Notes: a model not told the origin generated them from the sequence alone. A DNA stretch of 64,000 nt from Massilia sp. HP4 (GCF_005222695.1 NZ_STGG01000012.1:372001-436000), one strand, 5' to 3'. Positions 42,977 through 52,073 are shown, counted from the first letter of the stretch. Numbers and translations are program-made.

Positions 42977-43738
42977 ATGCACATGACGAACAACACCATC
43001 CTCATTACCGGCGGCGCATCGGGCATCGGCCGCGGCCTGGCGGAAGCCTTCCACAAGCTGGGCAATACCGTGATCATCGCGGGCCGCCGCAAGGCGCTGC
43101 TGGACGAAGTCGTGAACGCCAATCCGGGCATGTATGCGGTCGAGCTGGATATCGCCGATGCCGCCAGCATCAAGCGCGTCGCGGCCCAGGTGACTACGGA
43201 CTTCCCGCATCTGAACGTATTGGTCAACAATGCCGGCATCATGCCCTTCGACGATGCGGCCGGCGAGATCGACGAAGAGACAATGCTGTCGACCGTTACC
43301 ACCAACCTGCTCGGTCCGATCCGCATGAGCTCCGCGCTGGTGGGCCACCTGAAACAACAGCCGCGCGCCACCATCGTCAACAACACCTCGGTGCTGGCCT
43401 ACGTGCCGCTGGCCTCGACCGCCGTGTACTCGGCCACCAAGGCGGCACTGCATTCGTACACGCTGTCGCAGCGCTTCATGCTGCGCGATACCTCGGTGAC
43501 CCTGCAGGAAATCGCGCCGCCCTGGGTCAACACCGACCTGATCCACAAGGGCGACGATCCGCGCGCGATGCCGCTCGAGGCCTTCATCGAACAGACCATC
43601 GCCGGCCTGGCGACGGGCAAAGAAGAAGTGGTGGTCGAAGCGGCCCAGCCGATGCGCGCCAACGCAGGCGCCGGCGAGCACAAACTGGTCAACGAGTTCA
43701 ATGCCTACCTGGCGGCGAACCCGATTCCGACGCACTGA
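42977..43738 (+). CDS. Short-chain dehydrogenase/reductase (DltE-like)
   Basis: A 253-residue SDR with the cofactor loop TGGASGIGRGLA, the NNAG motif (VLVNNAGIMP), catalytic Ser in NNTSVLAYVP and the YxxxK pair in AVYSATKAALHSY. AGGAGA eight bases before the ATG supports the start. The closest named relatives in pattern are DltE/YbbO-type enzymes. Substrate unknown. Spacing and the inverted repeat upstream suggest its own promoter. Confidence 0.9.
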   Translation: MHMTNNTILITGGASGIGRGLAEAFHKLGNTVIIAGRRKALLDEVVNANPGMYAVELDIADAASIKRVAAQVTTDFPHLNVLVNNAGIMPFDDAAGEIDEETMLSTVTTNLLGPIRMSSALVGHLKQQPRATIVNNTSVLAYVPLASTAVYSATKAALHSYTLSQRFMLRDTSVTLQEIAPPWVNTDLIHKGDDPRAMPLEAFIEQTIAGLATGKEEVVVEAAQPMRANAGAGEHKLVNEFNAYLAANPIPTH

Positions 43739-43755
43739 GTGAACTGACGCGCGCG

Positions 43756-44904
43756 TCAGGGATCGAGCGGATCCCAGGGGTCGACGCGCAGCGAGCGCAG
43801 CGACGGTACGAACTCCACCTCGTACGGCGAGTGGCGCTGGCCGACGGTACCCGGATCGTAGCCGAGTTCCGCCGGATTGCGGGCCGCGAACTCGGGGCTC
43901 GAGATATAGCGGCTCTGGCTGGCGTTGGCGACGATCAGGGTTGGCTTGTCCAGCGGCGCGCCCATTGCGTGCAGGCGCCGGGTGGCGTTGCGCAAGTTGG
44001 TCGTCGTGTGGCGCGCATAGGGCTCGATCACGATGCGTTCGGCGGGAATTCCGAAGCGCTCGACCAGCGTCCTGCGCATCTCCACCGCCTCGACGAATTG
44101 CGATCCTTTCGGATGCACGGCGGCGCCGCTGGTGATGATGAAGCCCACGTCGCCCTGCGCGAAGCGGCGCGCCGCCAGCTGCAGGTGCAGCTTGCTGCGC
44201 GCGCTGATCGAGAGCGCCGGATTGTCCGGCCCCACGCCGGGAATGATGATCGCCGAATAGCGGTAGCGCTGCCAGTCGGTCTTCTTCGCCAGCGCGAACG
44301 GCGCCGCGTTATGGGCCTGGTCGAGCGGCTCGAACAGCACCGCGTCGCGCCGCTCGTTGGCATCGATCAGGGCGATGGCCAGCGCGATGCTGGAGTCCAG
44401 CCGCACGGCCGGATCGTTCTTGCCGGCGTCGGCCAGCCAGATCGCATCCGCGACCGATGCCTTGAAGCCGGCGCCGTCGGCCTTCTCGACCGGACCGTCG
44501 ATCATCGGATAGCGCGGCTGGGCGCCGAAGCCGTAGGTCTGCAGCACGGCGTTCAGGCCGCGCAGCTCGCGCACCACCTGGGCCCTGGCGCCGTCGTCGG
44601 CCATGCCGGGCTGCTTGCCCGACGCCGGTACCGAAGAAGCCACCGCGTCCATCTCGGCATCGGTCCAGGTCGATGCCAGCAGCAGGCACTTGGGCGCGAG
44701 TTCGCAGGCGTCGATGCGCTTTCGGCGCTGTTCCAGCACGGCGGCCAGCGCGGCCGGCGCCCGCTCGGGCTGGATGGCGCTCACCAGCGGGAACATGCGG
44801 CCCGCCATCAACGACCAGTGGCGATCTACCGCCGGGGCGGCGTGCAGGGGAAGTGCCGCAGCCAGTGCGGCGGTGAGCATGAGATGCTTGATCATGGATG
44901 TCAC
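43756..44904 (-). CDS. Secreted DUF218 / ElyC-SanA-YdcF family protein
   Basis: A 382-residue protein with a signal peptide (MIKHLMLTAALAAALPLHAA). The DUF218 domain is in the C-terminal half: YSAIIIPGVGPDN, FIITSGAAVHPKGSQFVEA, and ERIVIEPYARHTTTNLRNA, with the family's conserved Gly-, Glu- and Thr/Asn-containing motifs. DUF218 proteins act in envelope metabolism and some bind nucleotides or cofactors. Its start overlaps the stop of the TonB-dependent receptor gene (ATGA), so the two are coupled and probably handle the same ligand. Confidence 0.85.
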   Translation of the reverse strand: MTSMIKHLMLTAALAAALPLHAAPAVDRHWSLMAGRMFPLVSAIQPERAPAALAAVLEQRRKRIDACELAPKCLLLASTWTDAEMDAVASSVPASGKQPGMADDGARAQVVRELRGLNAVLQTYGFGAQPRYPMIDGPVEKADGAGFKASVADAIWLADAGKNDPAVRLDSSIALAIALIDANERRDAVLFEPLDQAHNAAPFALAKKTDWQRYRYSAIIIPGVGPDNPALSISARSKLHLQLAARRFAQGDVGFIITSGAAVHPKGSQFVEAVEMRRTLVERFGIPAERIVIEPYARHTTTNLRNATRRLHAMGAPLDKPTLIVANASQSRYISSPEFAARNPAELGYDPGTVGQRHSPYEVEFVPSLRSLRVDPWDPLDP

Positions 44905-47405
44905 CAGGCCTTGCTGATCGAGAAGCGCGCGCTGCGTCCGAACACCGGACGGCCATAGATCGCCACGCTGCTGCCCTGGCCCGCCAGCGCATCGGTACGG
45001 GTATTGCCTTCGGTGAGGCCTTTCTCATTCGTGAGGTTGTCGCCGCTGAGCTGGAACTGCCAGTCGCCGCGCGTCACGGTCACGCCGGCGCCGATGGTGT
45101 GGAAGGACGGCAGTTCGGTCGCGTTGAAAAAGTCGACATAGCGCTTGCCCATGTAGGCGACGCTGCCGTAGACGTCGACATCGTTGCCTGCAACGTTGAA
45201 ACTGTAGCTTGGGCGGATGTTGCCGAACACCTTGGGCTGGCGGATCAGCTGGTTGCCAATGATGCGCGAGGGATCGGCGCCGGTGGCGCTGGCGAAGTCG
45301 CGGTATTCCGGTTCCTGCACCGTCAGCGAGGCGTTGAGCACGAAGCGGTCGGTCAGGTACCAGGCGCCGTCGGCCTCGGCGCCCTGCACCACGGCCTTGC
45401 CGTAGAACGGCAAGGTCTGGTCGTTGCGGCCGGTGAGCGGGTTGAAGGCCACGAAGGAAGCGTTGAGCGGATCGAAGTTGGTGCGGAAGGCGGTCACGTA
45501 CAGATAGGAGCGCCCGAGGGTGGCCTTGACGCCGACTTCGTACTGGTCGGCCTTGGTGGTCAGCACCAGCGGATCGACCGACGAGGCCACGTTCATGGTC
45601 GGCGGCACCTCCAGGTGCGACACGCGCGCATAGCCGCCCAGGTTCGGGGTGAAGTCGTAGTTGGCGCCCAGGGTCCAGTTGGTGGTGCGCGGCTTGTAGA
45701 CGTGCGACTGGCGCTCGCCGGTGAAGCGGCGCGTGGTGTCGTCGGCCAGGGTCGCACCGTCGCCCAGCTTGGCCTGCGCGGTCAGCAGCGCATAGCCGTC
45801 GTAGCGGTAACGCTCGGTGCGCACGCCGGCGTCCAGGCGCAGCTGGTCGTTCACGGTCCAGGTGTCGTTCAGGTACAGCGCGCCCATGCGCGCCTCGACG
45901 TCGCCCTGGTTCAGGGTGGTCGTGTAGCGCAACACGCCGTTGTCGGTGACCGAGCCGAGCACTGCGCCGTCGGCCGAGTAGGCCACCAGGTCGAGGGTGC
46001 GCGGCCGACCCTTCACTTCGATCAGCATGTCGTTGTAGACCGACTTGCTGGTGGTGCCGTAGGCGCTGATGTAGAAGCCGCCTTTCACGTCATGGCTACC
46101 CAGGCCGGTGTCGAAAGTGCGCGTCAGGTTGACGTCGGCCTGGTGCGAATAGAAGGTGGCGCCGACCGCGCGGTACTGGCCCTGCATCACCAGGCCGGAA
46201 TCCTGGGCCGGGTCGTAGGCCTGGGCGCCGTTGCTGCCGGCGACCGCATAGCCCAGGCGCGCGACCGGGCCGAAGGCGGCCCTGGCAGGGGCCAGGAAGC
46301 CGTTGGCGAAGGTGGTCGCGTCGGCCGGGTTCGAGGTCGAGTAGAAAGCGTCGAAATCGAGCTTGCCGCGGGTGGCGCCGGCCTTGGCCGACAGCTGCCA
46401 GGCGCCCAGGTCGCCCTCGTACTGCAGGCCCAGGTTGCCGAACTCGAGGTGGCGGCCATCGGCCAGGTCGCGCGTTTCGCTCTGCAGCTTGCCGCTGCCG
46501 TCCAGGTATTTTTGCGGCACGCTGCGCAGGGCGGGCGAATTCATCGTGCCATCGAAATAGTCGATATAGCGGTCGAGCGAGACCGCCGGATTGCGCGGAT
46601 CCGAGACCGGAATCGGCAGGTAGAAGGTGTTGTGGTCGTTGAGGTAGTTGGCGCTCAGCTTCCAGGTGCCGCTGTCGGTCACATGCTTGATGTTGGCGCG
46701 GATCTGGCCGCCGCGGTCGTTGGGGAAGCCGTTGTCGCGGTGGCCGTCGTCCTCGCGGATGAAGCCGCCCACGGCATAATAGGTCTTGTCGGCGAGCTTG
46801 CCGGACTGGTAGGCGTCGAGCCGCTTCAGGCCGGTGGTGCCGACCGTGACCCGGGCCTTGCCCATGGTCTTTTCGGAGCCGGTGACGGTGGTATTGTTGA
46901 CGATGGCGGCGGCCTGGCTGGCGTAGATCGGCGCCGGCCCGCCGCGCACGATTTCCACGTTCCTGGTCATCAGGTCGTAGCGGTTCATGCTGTCGCCGCG
47001 GAAGAAGAAGCCGTTAATCTCGGTCATCAGCGGCAGCCCGTCCTGCTGGAACAGGGCATAGCCGTCATCGGTCGGGATGCCGCGCACGCGGGTGACGTTC
47101 TGCACTTCGCCACCGGTCGCCTCGACCTGGATGCCGGGCATCTTGCCCAGCAGGTCGGCCATGTTCAGCGGCGCCAGTTTCTGGATATCGCCCTGCGACA
47201 GCGAGTTGACCGCATACGACACGTCGAAGCGACGCTGCGGACGCGCCGAACCGGTGACCACCACCACCTGGGAATCGGTAATGGCGTCGGCGTCCTCGCT
47301 GATGGCGGGCGCCACAGGAGCTTGCTGGGCCATTGCATGTGGGCCGGCCAGGGCAAGGGCGCCAAGTGCACAGTGCAGCGCCAGGGTCATTCTGGTCTTG
47401 ATCAT
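44901..47405 (-). CDS. TonB-dependent outer-membrane receptor
   Basis: An 834-residue receptor with a signal peptide (LALHCALGALALAGPHAMAQ), a plug domain (VVVVTGSARPQRRFDVS, then ADLLGKMPGIQVEATGGEVQ and VEIVRGGPAPIY) and a 22-strand barrel ending in FSISKAW. No helper genes for siderophore synthesis are near. The divergent ROK regulator and an MFS sugar-type carrier suggest a carbohydrate or related substrate, but that is inferred only from the neighbours. Confidence 0.92.
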   Translation of the reverse strand: MIKTRMTLALHCALGALALAGPHAMAQQAPVAPAISEDADAITDSQVVVVTGSARPQRRFDVSYAVNSLSQGDIQKLAPLNMADLLGKMPGIQVEATGGEVQNVTRVRGIPTDDGYALFQQDGLPLMTEINGFFFRGDSMNRYDLMTRNVEIVRGGPAPIYASQAAAIVNNTTVTGSEKTMGKARVTVGTTGLKRLDAYQSGKLADKTYYAVGGFIREDDGHRDNGFPNDRGGQIRANIKHVTDSGTWKLSANYLNDHNTFYLPIPVSDPRNPAVSLDRYIDYFDGTMNSPALRSVPQKYLDGSGKLQSETRDLADGRHLEFGNLGLQYEGDLGAWQLSAKAGATRGKLDFDAFYSTSNPADATTFANGFLAPARAAFGPVARLGYAVAGSNGAQAYDPAQDSGLVMQGQYRAVGATFYSHQADVNLTRTFDTGLGSHDVKGGFYISAYGTTSKSVYNDMLIEVKGRPRTLDLVAYSADGAVLGSVTDNGVLRYTTTLNQGDVEARMGALYLNDTWTVNDQLRLDAGVRTERYRYDGYALLTAQAKLGDGATLADDTTRRFTGERQSHVYKPRTTNWTLGANYDFTPNLGGYARVSHLEVPPTMNVASSVDPLVLTTKADQYEVGVKATLGRSYLYVTAFRTNFDPLNASFVAFNPLTGRNDQTLPFYGKAVVQGAEADGAWYLTDRFVLNASLTVQEPEYRDFASATGADPSRIIGNQLIRQPKVFGNIRPSYSFNVAGNDVDVYGSVAYMGKRYVDFFNATELPSFHTIGAGVTVTRGDWQFQLSGDNLTNEKGLTEGNTRTDALAGQGSSVAIYGRPVFGRSARFSISKAW

Positions 47406-47467
47406 CGGGTTAATCCTGTTGGAATGTAAATAAACCCAGCCAGCTTATTGCCCATTTTTGACCGTAT

Positions 47468-47491
47468 TATTTATTACTCGTGAAATAAATA
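47468..47491. promoter_or_regulatory. Candidate ROK-regulator operator
   Basis: TATTTATTAC, spacer TCGT, then GAAATAAATA: arms agree at 9 of 10 positions. The AT-rich arms around a CG centre resemble operators of the ROK repressors NagC and Mlc. It lies 50 bp before the ROK gene and 62 bp before the divergent TonB receptor gene, so one site could control both. Confidence 0.6.
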
Positions 47492-47540
47492 TTAAAATTC
47501 GAAATCCCGCGTCCGTGGACGATATAACGAGGTTCCAACG

Positions 47541-48662
47541 ATGAAACCCGCACGCCTGCACCTGCTCTCGGAAGAAAAACGCCTGCTGTGGCAGCTGCGC
47601 ATGAAAGGGCCGATGCCGCGCACCGAACTGGCGCTCTCGCTCCAGGTGAGCAACTCGGCATTGACGAAGCTGTCGCACAACCTGATCAGCCTGGGCCTGG
47701 TCGAGGAGCGCGAGGCGCTGGAGGCGCCCACGCGCGGCCGGCCGACCATCCCGCTCGGTATCTCGCCGCAGGGCGGTTTCGCGGCCGGCGCGACAGTGCA
47801 CAAGGGCGTGCTCGAGATCGCCCTGGTCGATTTTTCGGGCGAGATCATCGCGCTCGCCAGCGAGCAGATCGGTACGCCGAGCCCGGTCGAATTCGCCGCC
47901 ATCGTGCAGCGGCACCTGGACCTGATCAGCGTGCGCCACCGCCTGCTGGGCCAACGCTTCTTCGGCATCGGCGTGGGCCTGCCCGGTTCGCCGCGTACGC
48001 GCAAGGGCGACTCCTGGCATACGGTAAAGGAACTGCCGGGCTGGAACGACATGCCGCTGGGGCAGATGCTGGGCGATGCGCTCGGCACGCCGGTGTTGCT
48101 GGAAAACGACGCCAACGCCGCGGCGGTGGCCGAGTACTACCTGAGCAGCGCCGGGCGCAAGGCATCGACCGTGGTCGTGATCCTGCTCGGCTACGGCATC
48201 GGCGCCGGCGTGATCGAGGACGGGCGCCTGGTCAAGGGCGGATTTGGCGGCGCCGGCGAAGTCGGCATGCTCTATCCCGGCCATCTGCCGCGCCCGAGCA
48301 CGCTGGATCTGCTGTCGGTGCTGGGCGACGCCGGCTGCCGCATCGATTCGGTGGCCCGCTTCGACGAACTCACGGCCGGCTTCGAGGCCGTGGTCGAGGA
48401 CTGGCTCGACCGCGCCGCCGGCCAGCTGGAAGTGCTGGTCAACAGTGCGATCGCCTGGTTCGATCCGGAAGACGTCGTGTTTTCGAGCCCTTTGCCGGCC
48501 TCGGTGGTGGCGCGCCTGGCCGAGCGCCTGAACGCCATGCCCCTGTGCTGGCCGGCAGAGCGGCCGGGCCAGATCCGCATCTCGGCGCTGGGCGGCAGCG
48601 CCATCGCGCTGGGCGCCGCGCTGCTGCCGATCCATGCGGCGACGACTCTCGTAGCCGGCTAG
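47541..48662 (+). CDS. ROK-family transcriptional regulator (no kinase or zinc motif)
   Basis: A 373-residue protein. An N-terminal winged helix-turn-helix (RTELALSLQVSNSALTKLSH) precedes a ROK domain with VLLENDANAAAVAEYYL and GYGIGAGVIEDGRLVKGG. The sugar-kinase DIGGT motif is replaced (GATVHKGVLEIALVD). The zinc cluster (GH...CxCGxxGC) is gone: after GEVGML the chain reads YPGHLPRPSTLDLLSVLG with no cysteine. It is therefore a pure regulator, probably a sugar-sensing repressor. It is divergent from the TonB receptor and upstream of the MFS gene. Confidence 0.88.
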   Translation: MKPARLHLLSEEKRLLWQLRMKGPMPRTELALSLQVSNSALTKLSHNLISLGLVEEREALEAPTRGRPTIPLGISPQGGFAAGATVHKGVLEIALVDFSGEIIALASEQIGTPSPVEFAAIVQRHLDLISVRHRLLGQRFFGIGVGLPGSPRTRKGDSWHTVKELPGWNDMPLGQMLGDALGTPVLLENDANAAAVAEYYLSSAGRKASTVVVILLGYGIGAGVIEDGRLVKGGFGGAGEVGMLYPGHLPRPSTLDLLSVLGDAGCRIDSVARFDELTAGFEAVVEDWLDRAAGQLEVLVNSAIAWFDPEDVVFSSPLPASVVARLAERLNAMPLCWPAERPGQIRISALGGSAIALGAALLPIHAATTLVAG

Positions 48663-48682
48663 CGCGCTGACATCAGGCTGTC

Positions 48683-50131
48683 ATGCGCGGCGGCTATGCT
48701 GGCGCGATGCCAGACTTTCGCGCATGCGCCGCCCAGCTGAACCGCGACCGCCACGTCGTCGGCTACGCATCGGGTAACTTCGGCAAGGCGATCTTCCTCG
48801 GCAGTATCGATATCACGCTGCTATTCCTGCTGACCGACATCATCGGCATGCCGGCGGCGCAGGTCAGCCTGCTCATGCTGGTCGTGTTCCTGGGCGACCT
48901 GGCGTTCGACATCGGCGCCGGCATGCTGGCGGCGCACGCCGACCGCCGCGGCATCGGCTATCCGCGCCTGATCGCCCTGTGCGTCCTGCCCTGCGCCTGC
49001 GCGTTCGCGGCGCTCTACGCCCTGCCGCTGCTGCAGGCGAAAAGCTTCGTCCTGATCGCCACCCTGCTGCTGCTGCTGCGCGCCAGCTACGCCCTGATCG
49101 ACGTGCCGCACAACGCCCTGCTGGCGCGGGTGACCGTGGACAGCCACGCGCGCGGCCGCGCGTCCGGCTACCGCACCCTGTTCAGCGCCAGCGCCAGCGT
49201 GGTCGTCGCCACCGTGATCGCACCTTCGATGAACGCCGCGGCGGGCCATGCGACCCCGCTGCGCATGGCGTGGCTGGGCATCGGCGCGGGCGTCCTGTTT
49301 TGCGCCACCCTGCTGCTGGCGGCGTGGTCGTCGCGGGCCGCCGGCCGGCCCTGCGGCCCGGTTCCACGGCAGGCCGCAGCCAGCGGCTGGTGGCCCAGGT
49401 CCGACCGGCTGTTCGGCGCGATCGCCGTGGTGGCCGTGGTGACCGGCTTCGCGATCCCGATGTTCGGCAAGACCCTGCTCTACCTGTGCACCTATGTGCT
49501 GCACGACGCCGCCTTGGCCGGCCGGGTGCTCCTGACGCTGGCCCTGAGCGGCATCGCCGGCGCCACCTTGTGGATTGCGCTGGTGCGCCTGCATGACAAG
49601 ACGACGCTGCTGGCGCTGAGCCATGGCGTGGCCGCCACCGGCATCGGCCTGTTCGCCTGTGCCGGCGCGCACCAGCCGCTGCTGCTGGCATGTGCGGCGC
49701 TGGCCGGCGTCGGCCTGGCGGGCGTGGCCATGCTTCCGTGGGGGATCTTGGCGGACATCGTCGATTTTTCAGAATTTCGCTATCGCGAGCGGAGCGAGAC
49801 CGTGGTATTCGCCGCGATCCTGGTCTTGCTCAAGGCCGGCGGCGTGGCGGCGCTGGCGACAATCGGCTGGACGCTCGGCTATTTGGGGTATGTGCCGGGC
49901 GCGGTCCAGGCGCCGGCCGTCGTGCTGGGGCTCAAGGCGCTGGCCTTCGGCGTGCCGGTGCTGGGCTCACTGGTCGCGATCCTGGTCTTGCTGCGGCTGG
50001 ATATCGGACACGCGATGCATGCGCGGGTGCGCAGGGTCAACGGCTGGCGCGCGCGCGCCAGGCAGTGCGACAGGCTCAGGACGGCCGGCGCAGGCGTGGC
50101 GCACCAGGTATCGATCACGGCAGCCGGGTAG
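48683..50131 (+). CDS. MFS transporter, GPH/melibiose-carrier type, with altered C-terminus
   Basis: A carrier of up to 482 residues with about 11-12 hydrophobic segments, starting GYASGNFGKAIFLGSIDITLLFLL. The motifs ADIVDFSEFRYRERSETVVF and LLLRASYALIDVPHNALLARV are typical of glycoside-pentoside-hexuronide:cation symporters. A second start at 48707 (MPDFRACAAQ) is equally possible. The last 30 or so residues (VNGWRARARQCDRLRTAGAG) do not look like an MFS tail. They are encoded opposite a broken GNAT gene, so the original C-terminus was replaced or extended by a rearrangement. It lies 20 bp after the ROK gene and is probably co-regulated. Confidence 0.82.
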   Translation: MRGGYAGAMPDFRACAAQLNRDRHVVGYASGNFGKAIFLGSIDITLLFLLTDIIGMPAAQVSLLMLVVFLGDLAFDIGAGMLAAHADRRGIGYPRLIALCVLPCACAFAALYALPLLQAKSFVLIATLLLLLRASYALIDVPHNALLARVTVDSHARGRASGYRTLFSASASVVVATVIAPSMNAAAGHATPLRMAWLGIGAGVLFCATLLLAAWSSRAAGRPCGPVPRQAAASGWWPRSDRLFGAIAVVAVVTGFAIPMFGKTLLYLCTYVLHDAALAGRVLLTLALSGIAGATLWIALVRLHDKTTLLALSHGVAATGIGLFACAGAHQPLLLACAALAGVGLAGVAMLPWGILADIVDFSEFRYRERSETVVFAAILVLLKAGGVAALATIGWTLGYLGYVPGAVQAPAVVLGLKALAFGVPVLGSLVAILVLLRLDIGHAMHARVRRVNGWRARARQCDRLRTAGAGVAHQVSITAAG

Positions 50132-50220
50132 TGTGCGGAACAACCGGCGCGCACCGCCCGGGTACGCAACTCCCACAATGTCGACAGATCGGCCTGGGTG
50201 GCCGAGCGGCGCGAAAACAT
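50079..50220 (-). pseudogene. GNAT acetyltransferase, N-terminal fragment
   Basis: About 47 residues on the minus strand read FSRRSATQADLSTLWELRTR followed by RAGCSAHYPAAVIDTWCATP, which is the N-terminus of a GNAT acetyltransferase (AxxxDxxxLxxLRTRAVR, then HYP..VI..W). The acetyl-CoA-binding part is missing: the frame continues into low-complexity sequence that is antisense to the MFS gene. The start codon and its upstream region look intact, so the break was at the 3' end. Confidence 0.72.
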
Positions 50221-50365
50221 GGCTGTGCTCCTTGATCAATGGAAATAATTCGATAGTACGCCCGTGATCGGGGATGCTTCTCCGGCCGAGCTGCGGTGCG
50301 CGCTTCATTCCCTGTTCAAGTATATTCTGCTTGCATGCCTCATGAATTTCTTCCTGGAGGAAACG

Positions 50366-50710
50366 ATGAAACGCGCACTCCTGGCCGCCCTGCTGTCTGC
50401 GACGGCCTTCACCGCTTCGGCCCACCACGGCTGGAGCGAATACGACGCCAAACAACCCCGGCAGCTGACCGGCACGATCGAGGAATCGGGTTACCAGCAG
50501 CCCCACGGCTTCGTGCGCCTGAAAACGGCCGACAAGACCTGGCTCGTGGTGCTGGCGCCGCCAGGCCGGATGGAAAACCGCGGCCTGGCCAAAGATAAAT
50601 TAGCGGTCGGCAATGAAGTGACCGTCTACGGTTACCCTAGCCGCAGCAAGCCCGGGGAACTACGGGCCGAACGCATCACGGTCGGCGACAAGGTCACGGA
50701 GCTGCGCTGA
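50366..50710 (+). CDS. DUF6152-type periplasmic protein
   Basis: A 114-residue exported protein. A signal peptide (RALLAALLSATAFTASA) ends just before HHGWSEYD, the hallmark of this family. The mature part is a small OB-like beta-barrel (LTGTIEESGYQQPHGFVRL and VTVYGYPSRSKPGELRAERI). GGAGG five bases before the ATG sets the start. The His-rich start may bind metal, a guess. It is followed by, and overlaps, a DUF6644 membrane-protein gene, a pairing often seen. Confidence 0.82.
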   Translation: MKRALLAALLSATAFTASAHHGWSEYDAKQPRQLTGTIEESGYQQPHGFVRLKTADKTWLVVLAPPGRMENRGLAKDKLAVGNEVTVYGYPSRSKPGELRAERITVGDKVTELR

Positions 50711-51186
50711 ACCCGGCGCGAGAGGCAGCCGCCTGGGCCGCCGCGACGCCGCTGGCCCAGGCCCTGCGCGACGACGCCTGGCTGTATCCGATCGTCGAGA
50801 TCGTCCACATCGTCGGCTTCACGGCACTGGTGGGGGCGGCGGCGATGTTCGACCTGCGCCTGCTCGGCTTCGGCCGCCGCCTGCCGGTGCAGGCGCTGGC
50901 GCGCCACCTGCTGCCGTGGTCATGGTTCGGCCTGCTGCTGATCGTGCCGAGCGGCCTGCTGATGTTCTCGACCCAGTCCGAGCTGCTGGATAACGACGTG
51001 TTCCTGCTCAAGCTGGCGCTGGTCGTGGCGGCGGGCGTGAATGCGCTCGTCTTCCACGCTGGGCCATGGCGCGGGGCTGCCCGCTGGCCTGACGCCGCGC
51101 CGGCCTGGGCCCGGCTGCACGCCGCGCTGTCGCTGCTGCTCTGGATCGCCGTGATCGCCTGCGGGCGCTTGCTGGCCTATGTCTAG
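50707..51186 (+). CDS. DUF6644-type integral membrane protein, probable CTG start
   Basis: A 159-residue membrane protein (ATPLAQALRDDAWLYPIVEI at residues 14-33, then VHIVGFTALVGAAAMFDLRL). The first ATG/GTG in frame is a GTG at 50830, but the 41 codons before it encode the conserved family start (WLYPIVEIVHIVGF), so translation must begin upstream. The only suitable codon is CTG at 50707: it overlaps the preceding stop (CTGA) and has GGAG five bases upstream. Four hydrophobic segments follow. Function unknown. Probably made together with the DUF6152 protein. Confidence 0.75.
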   Translation: MNPAREAAAWAAATPLAQALRDDAWLYPIVEIVHIVGFTALVGAAAMFDLRLLGFGRRLPVQALARHLLPWSWFGLLLIVPSGLLMFSTQSELLDNDVFLLKLALVVAAGVNALVFHAGPWRGAARWPDAAPAWARLHAALSLLLWIAVIACGRLLAYV

Positions 51187-51258
51187 CGCACACTCGGTCC
51201 GGCTGTGAACGGCCGACCTTCGTGCTACAGTCTGTTGCCGCTTTTTCAGCCAACCACG

Positions 51259-52044
51259 ATGCTCAAACAGTTCTCCACCTTCGCCGTCGCCTGCTCCATC
51301 GCCTGTGCGGGCGCCGGCGCCGCCCAGGCCGCGCCGCCGGTCTATGGCTTTGTCGTCAAGAACACCTATCCCCACGATCCCGGGGCCTTCACCCAGGGCC
51401 TGTTCTACCGCGACGGCTACCTGTACGAGAGCACCGGCCAGTACGGGCGCTCGACGATCCGCAAGGTGGAACTCAAGACCGGCAAGGTGCTGCAAAAGGC
51501 CGATTTGCCGGCCGAGGTGTTCGGCGAAGGCTCGACGGCGGTGGGCAACAATCTGATCGGCCTGACCTGGACCTCGCAGGTCGGCTATGTGTTCGACCTC
51601 AAGACCTTCAAGCTCAAGCAGAGTTTCAAGTACGAGGGCGAAGGTTGGGGTTTGGCCAGCGATGCGAAACACCTGTACATGAGCGACGGCAGCTCCTTCA
51701 TCCGCATCCTCGACCCGCACACGATGAAAGAGCTGCGCCGCGTGCAGGTGATGGCCGAAGGCCGCCCGGTCGAGCGCCTGAACGAGCTCGAAATGGTCGA
51801 TGGCGAGCTGTATTCGAATATCTGGGGCAGCGAACTCATCGCCCGCATCGATCCCGCCAGCGGCAAGGTCCTCGGCGTGATCGACCTGACCGGCCTGCTG
51901 CCACGCGAGCAGCGCGGCACCACGGAAGTCGACGCCGTCCTCAACGGCATCGCCTGGGACAGCAAGGGCAAGCGCCTGTTCGTCACCGGCAAGCTGTGGC
52001 CCAAGCTGTTCGAGATCGCGCTGGTGCCCAAGCTGAGAAAGTAA
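51259..52044 (+). CDS. Glutaminyl-peptide cyclotransferase (beta-propeller type)
   Basis: A 261-residue exported enzyme of the plant/bacterial QC family, which converts N-terminal Gln to pyroglutamate. A signal peptide (FAVACSIACAGAGAAQAA) leads into YGFVVKNTYPHDPGAFTQGL, the family signature. Other markers are GYLYESTGQYGRSTIRKV, FGEGSTAVGNNLIGLTW, GEGWGLASDAKHLYMSDGSS and AVLNGIAWD. The five-bladed propeller should be complete. The stop lies 29 bp before a MITE-like element. Confidence 0.92.
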   Translation: MLKQFSTFAVACSIACAGAGAAQAAPPVYGFVVKNTYPHDPGAFTQGLFYRDGYLYESTGQYGRSTIRKVELKTGKVLQKADLPAEVFGEGSTAVGNNLIGLTWTSQVGYVFDLKTFKLKQSFKYEGEGWGLASDAKHLYMSDGSSFIRILDPHTMKELRRVQVMAEGRPVERLNELEMVDGELYSNIWGSELIARIDPASGKVLGVIDLTGLLPREQRGTTEVDAVLNGIAWDSKGKRLFVTGKLWPKLFEIALVPKLRK

Positions 52045-52073
52045 GCTCGGGAACCAAGCTGCGGCGCCAGCCT

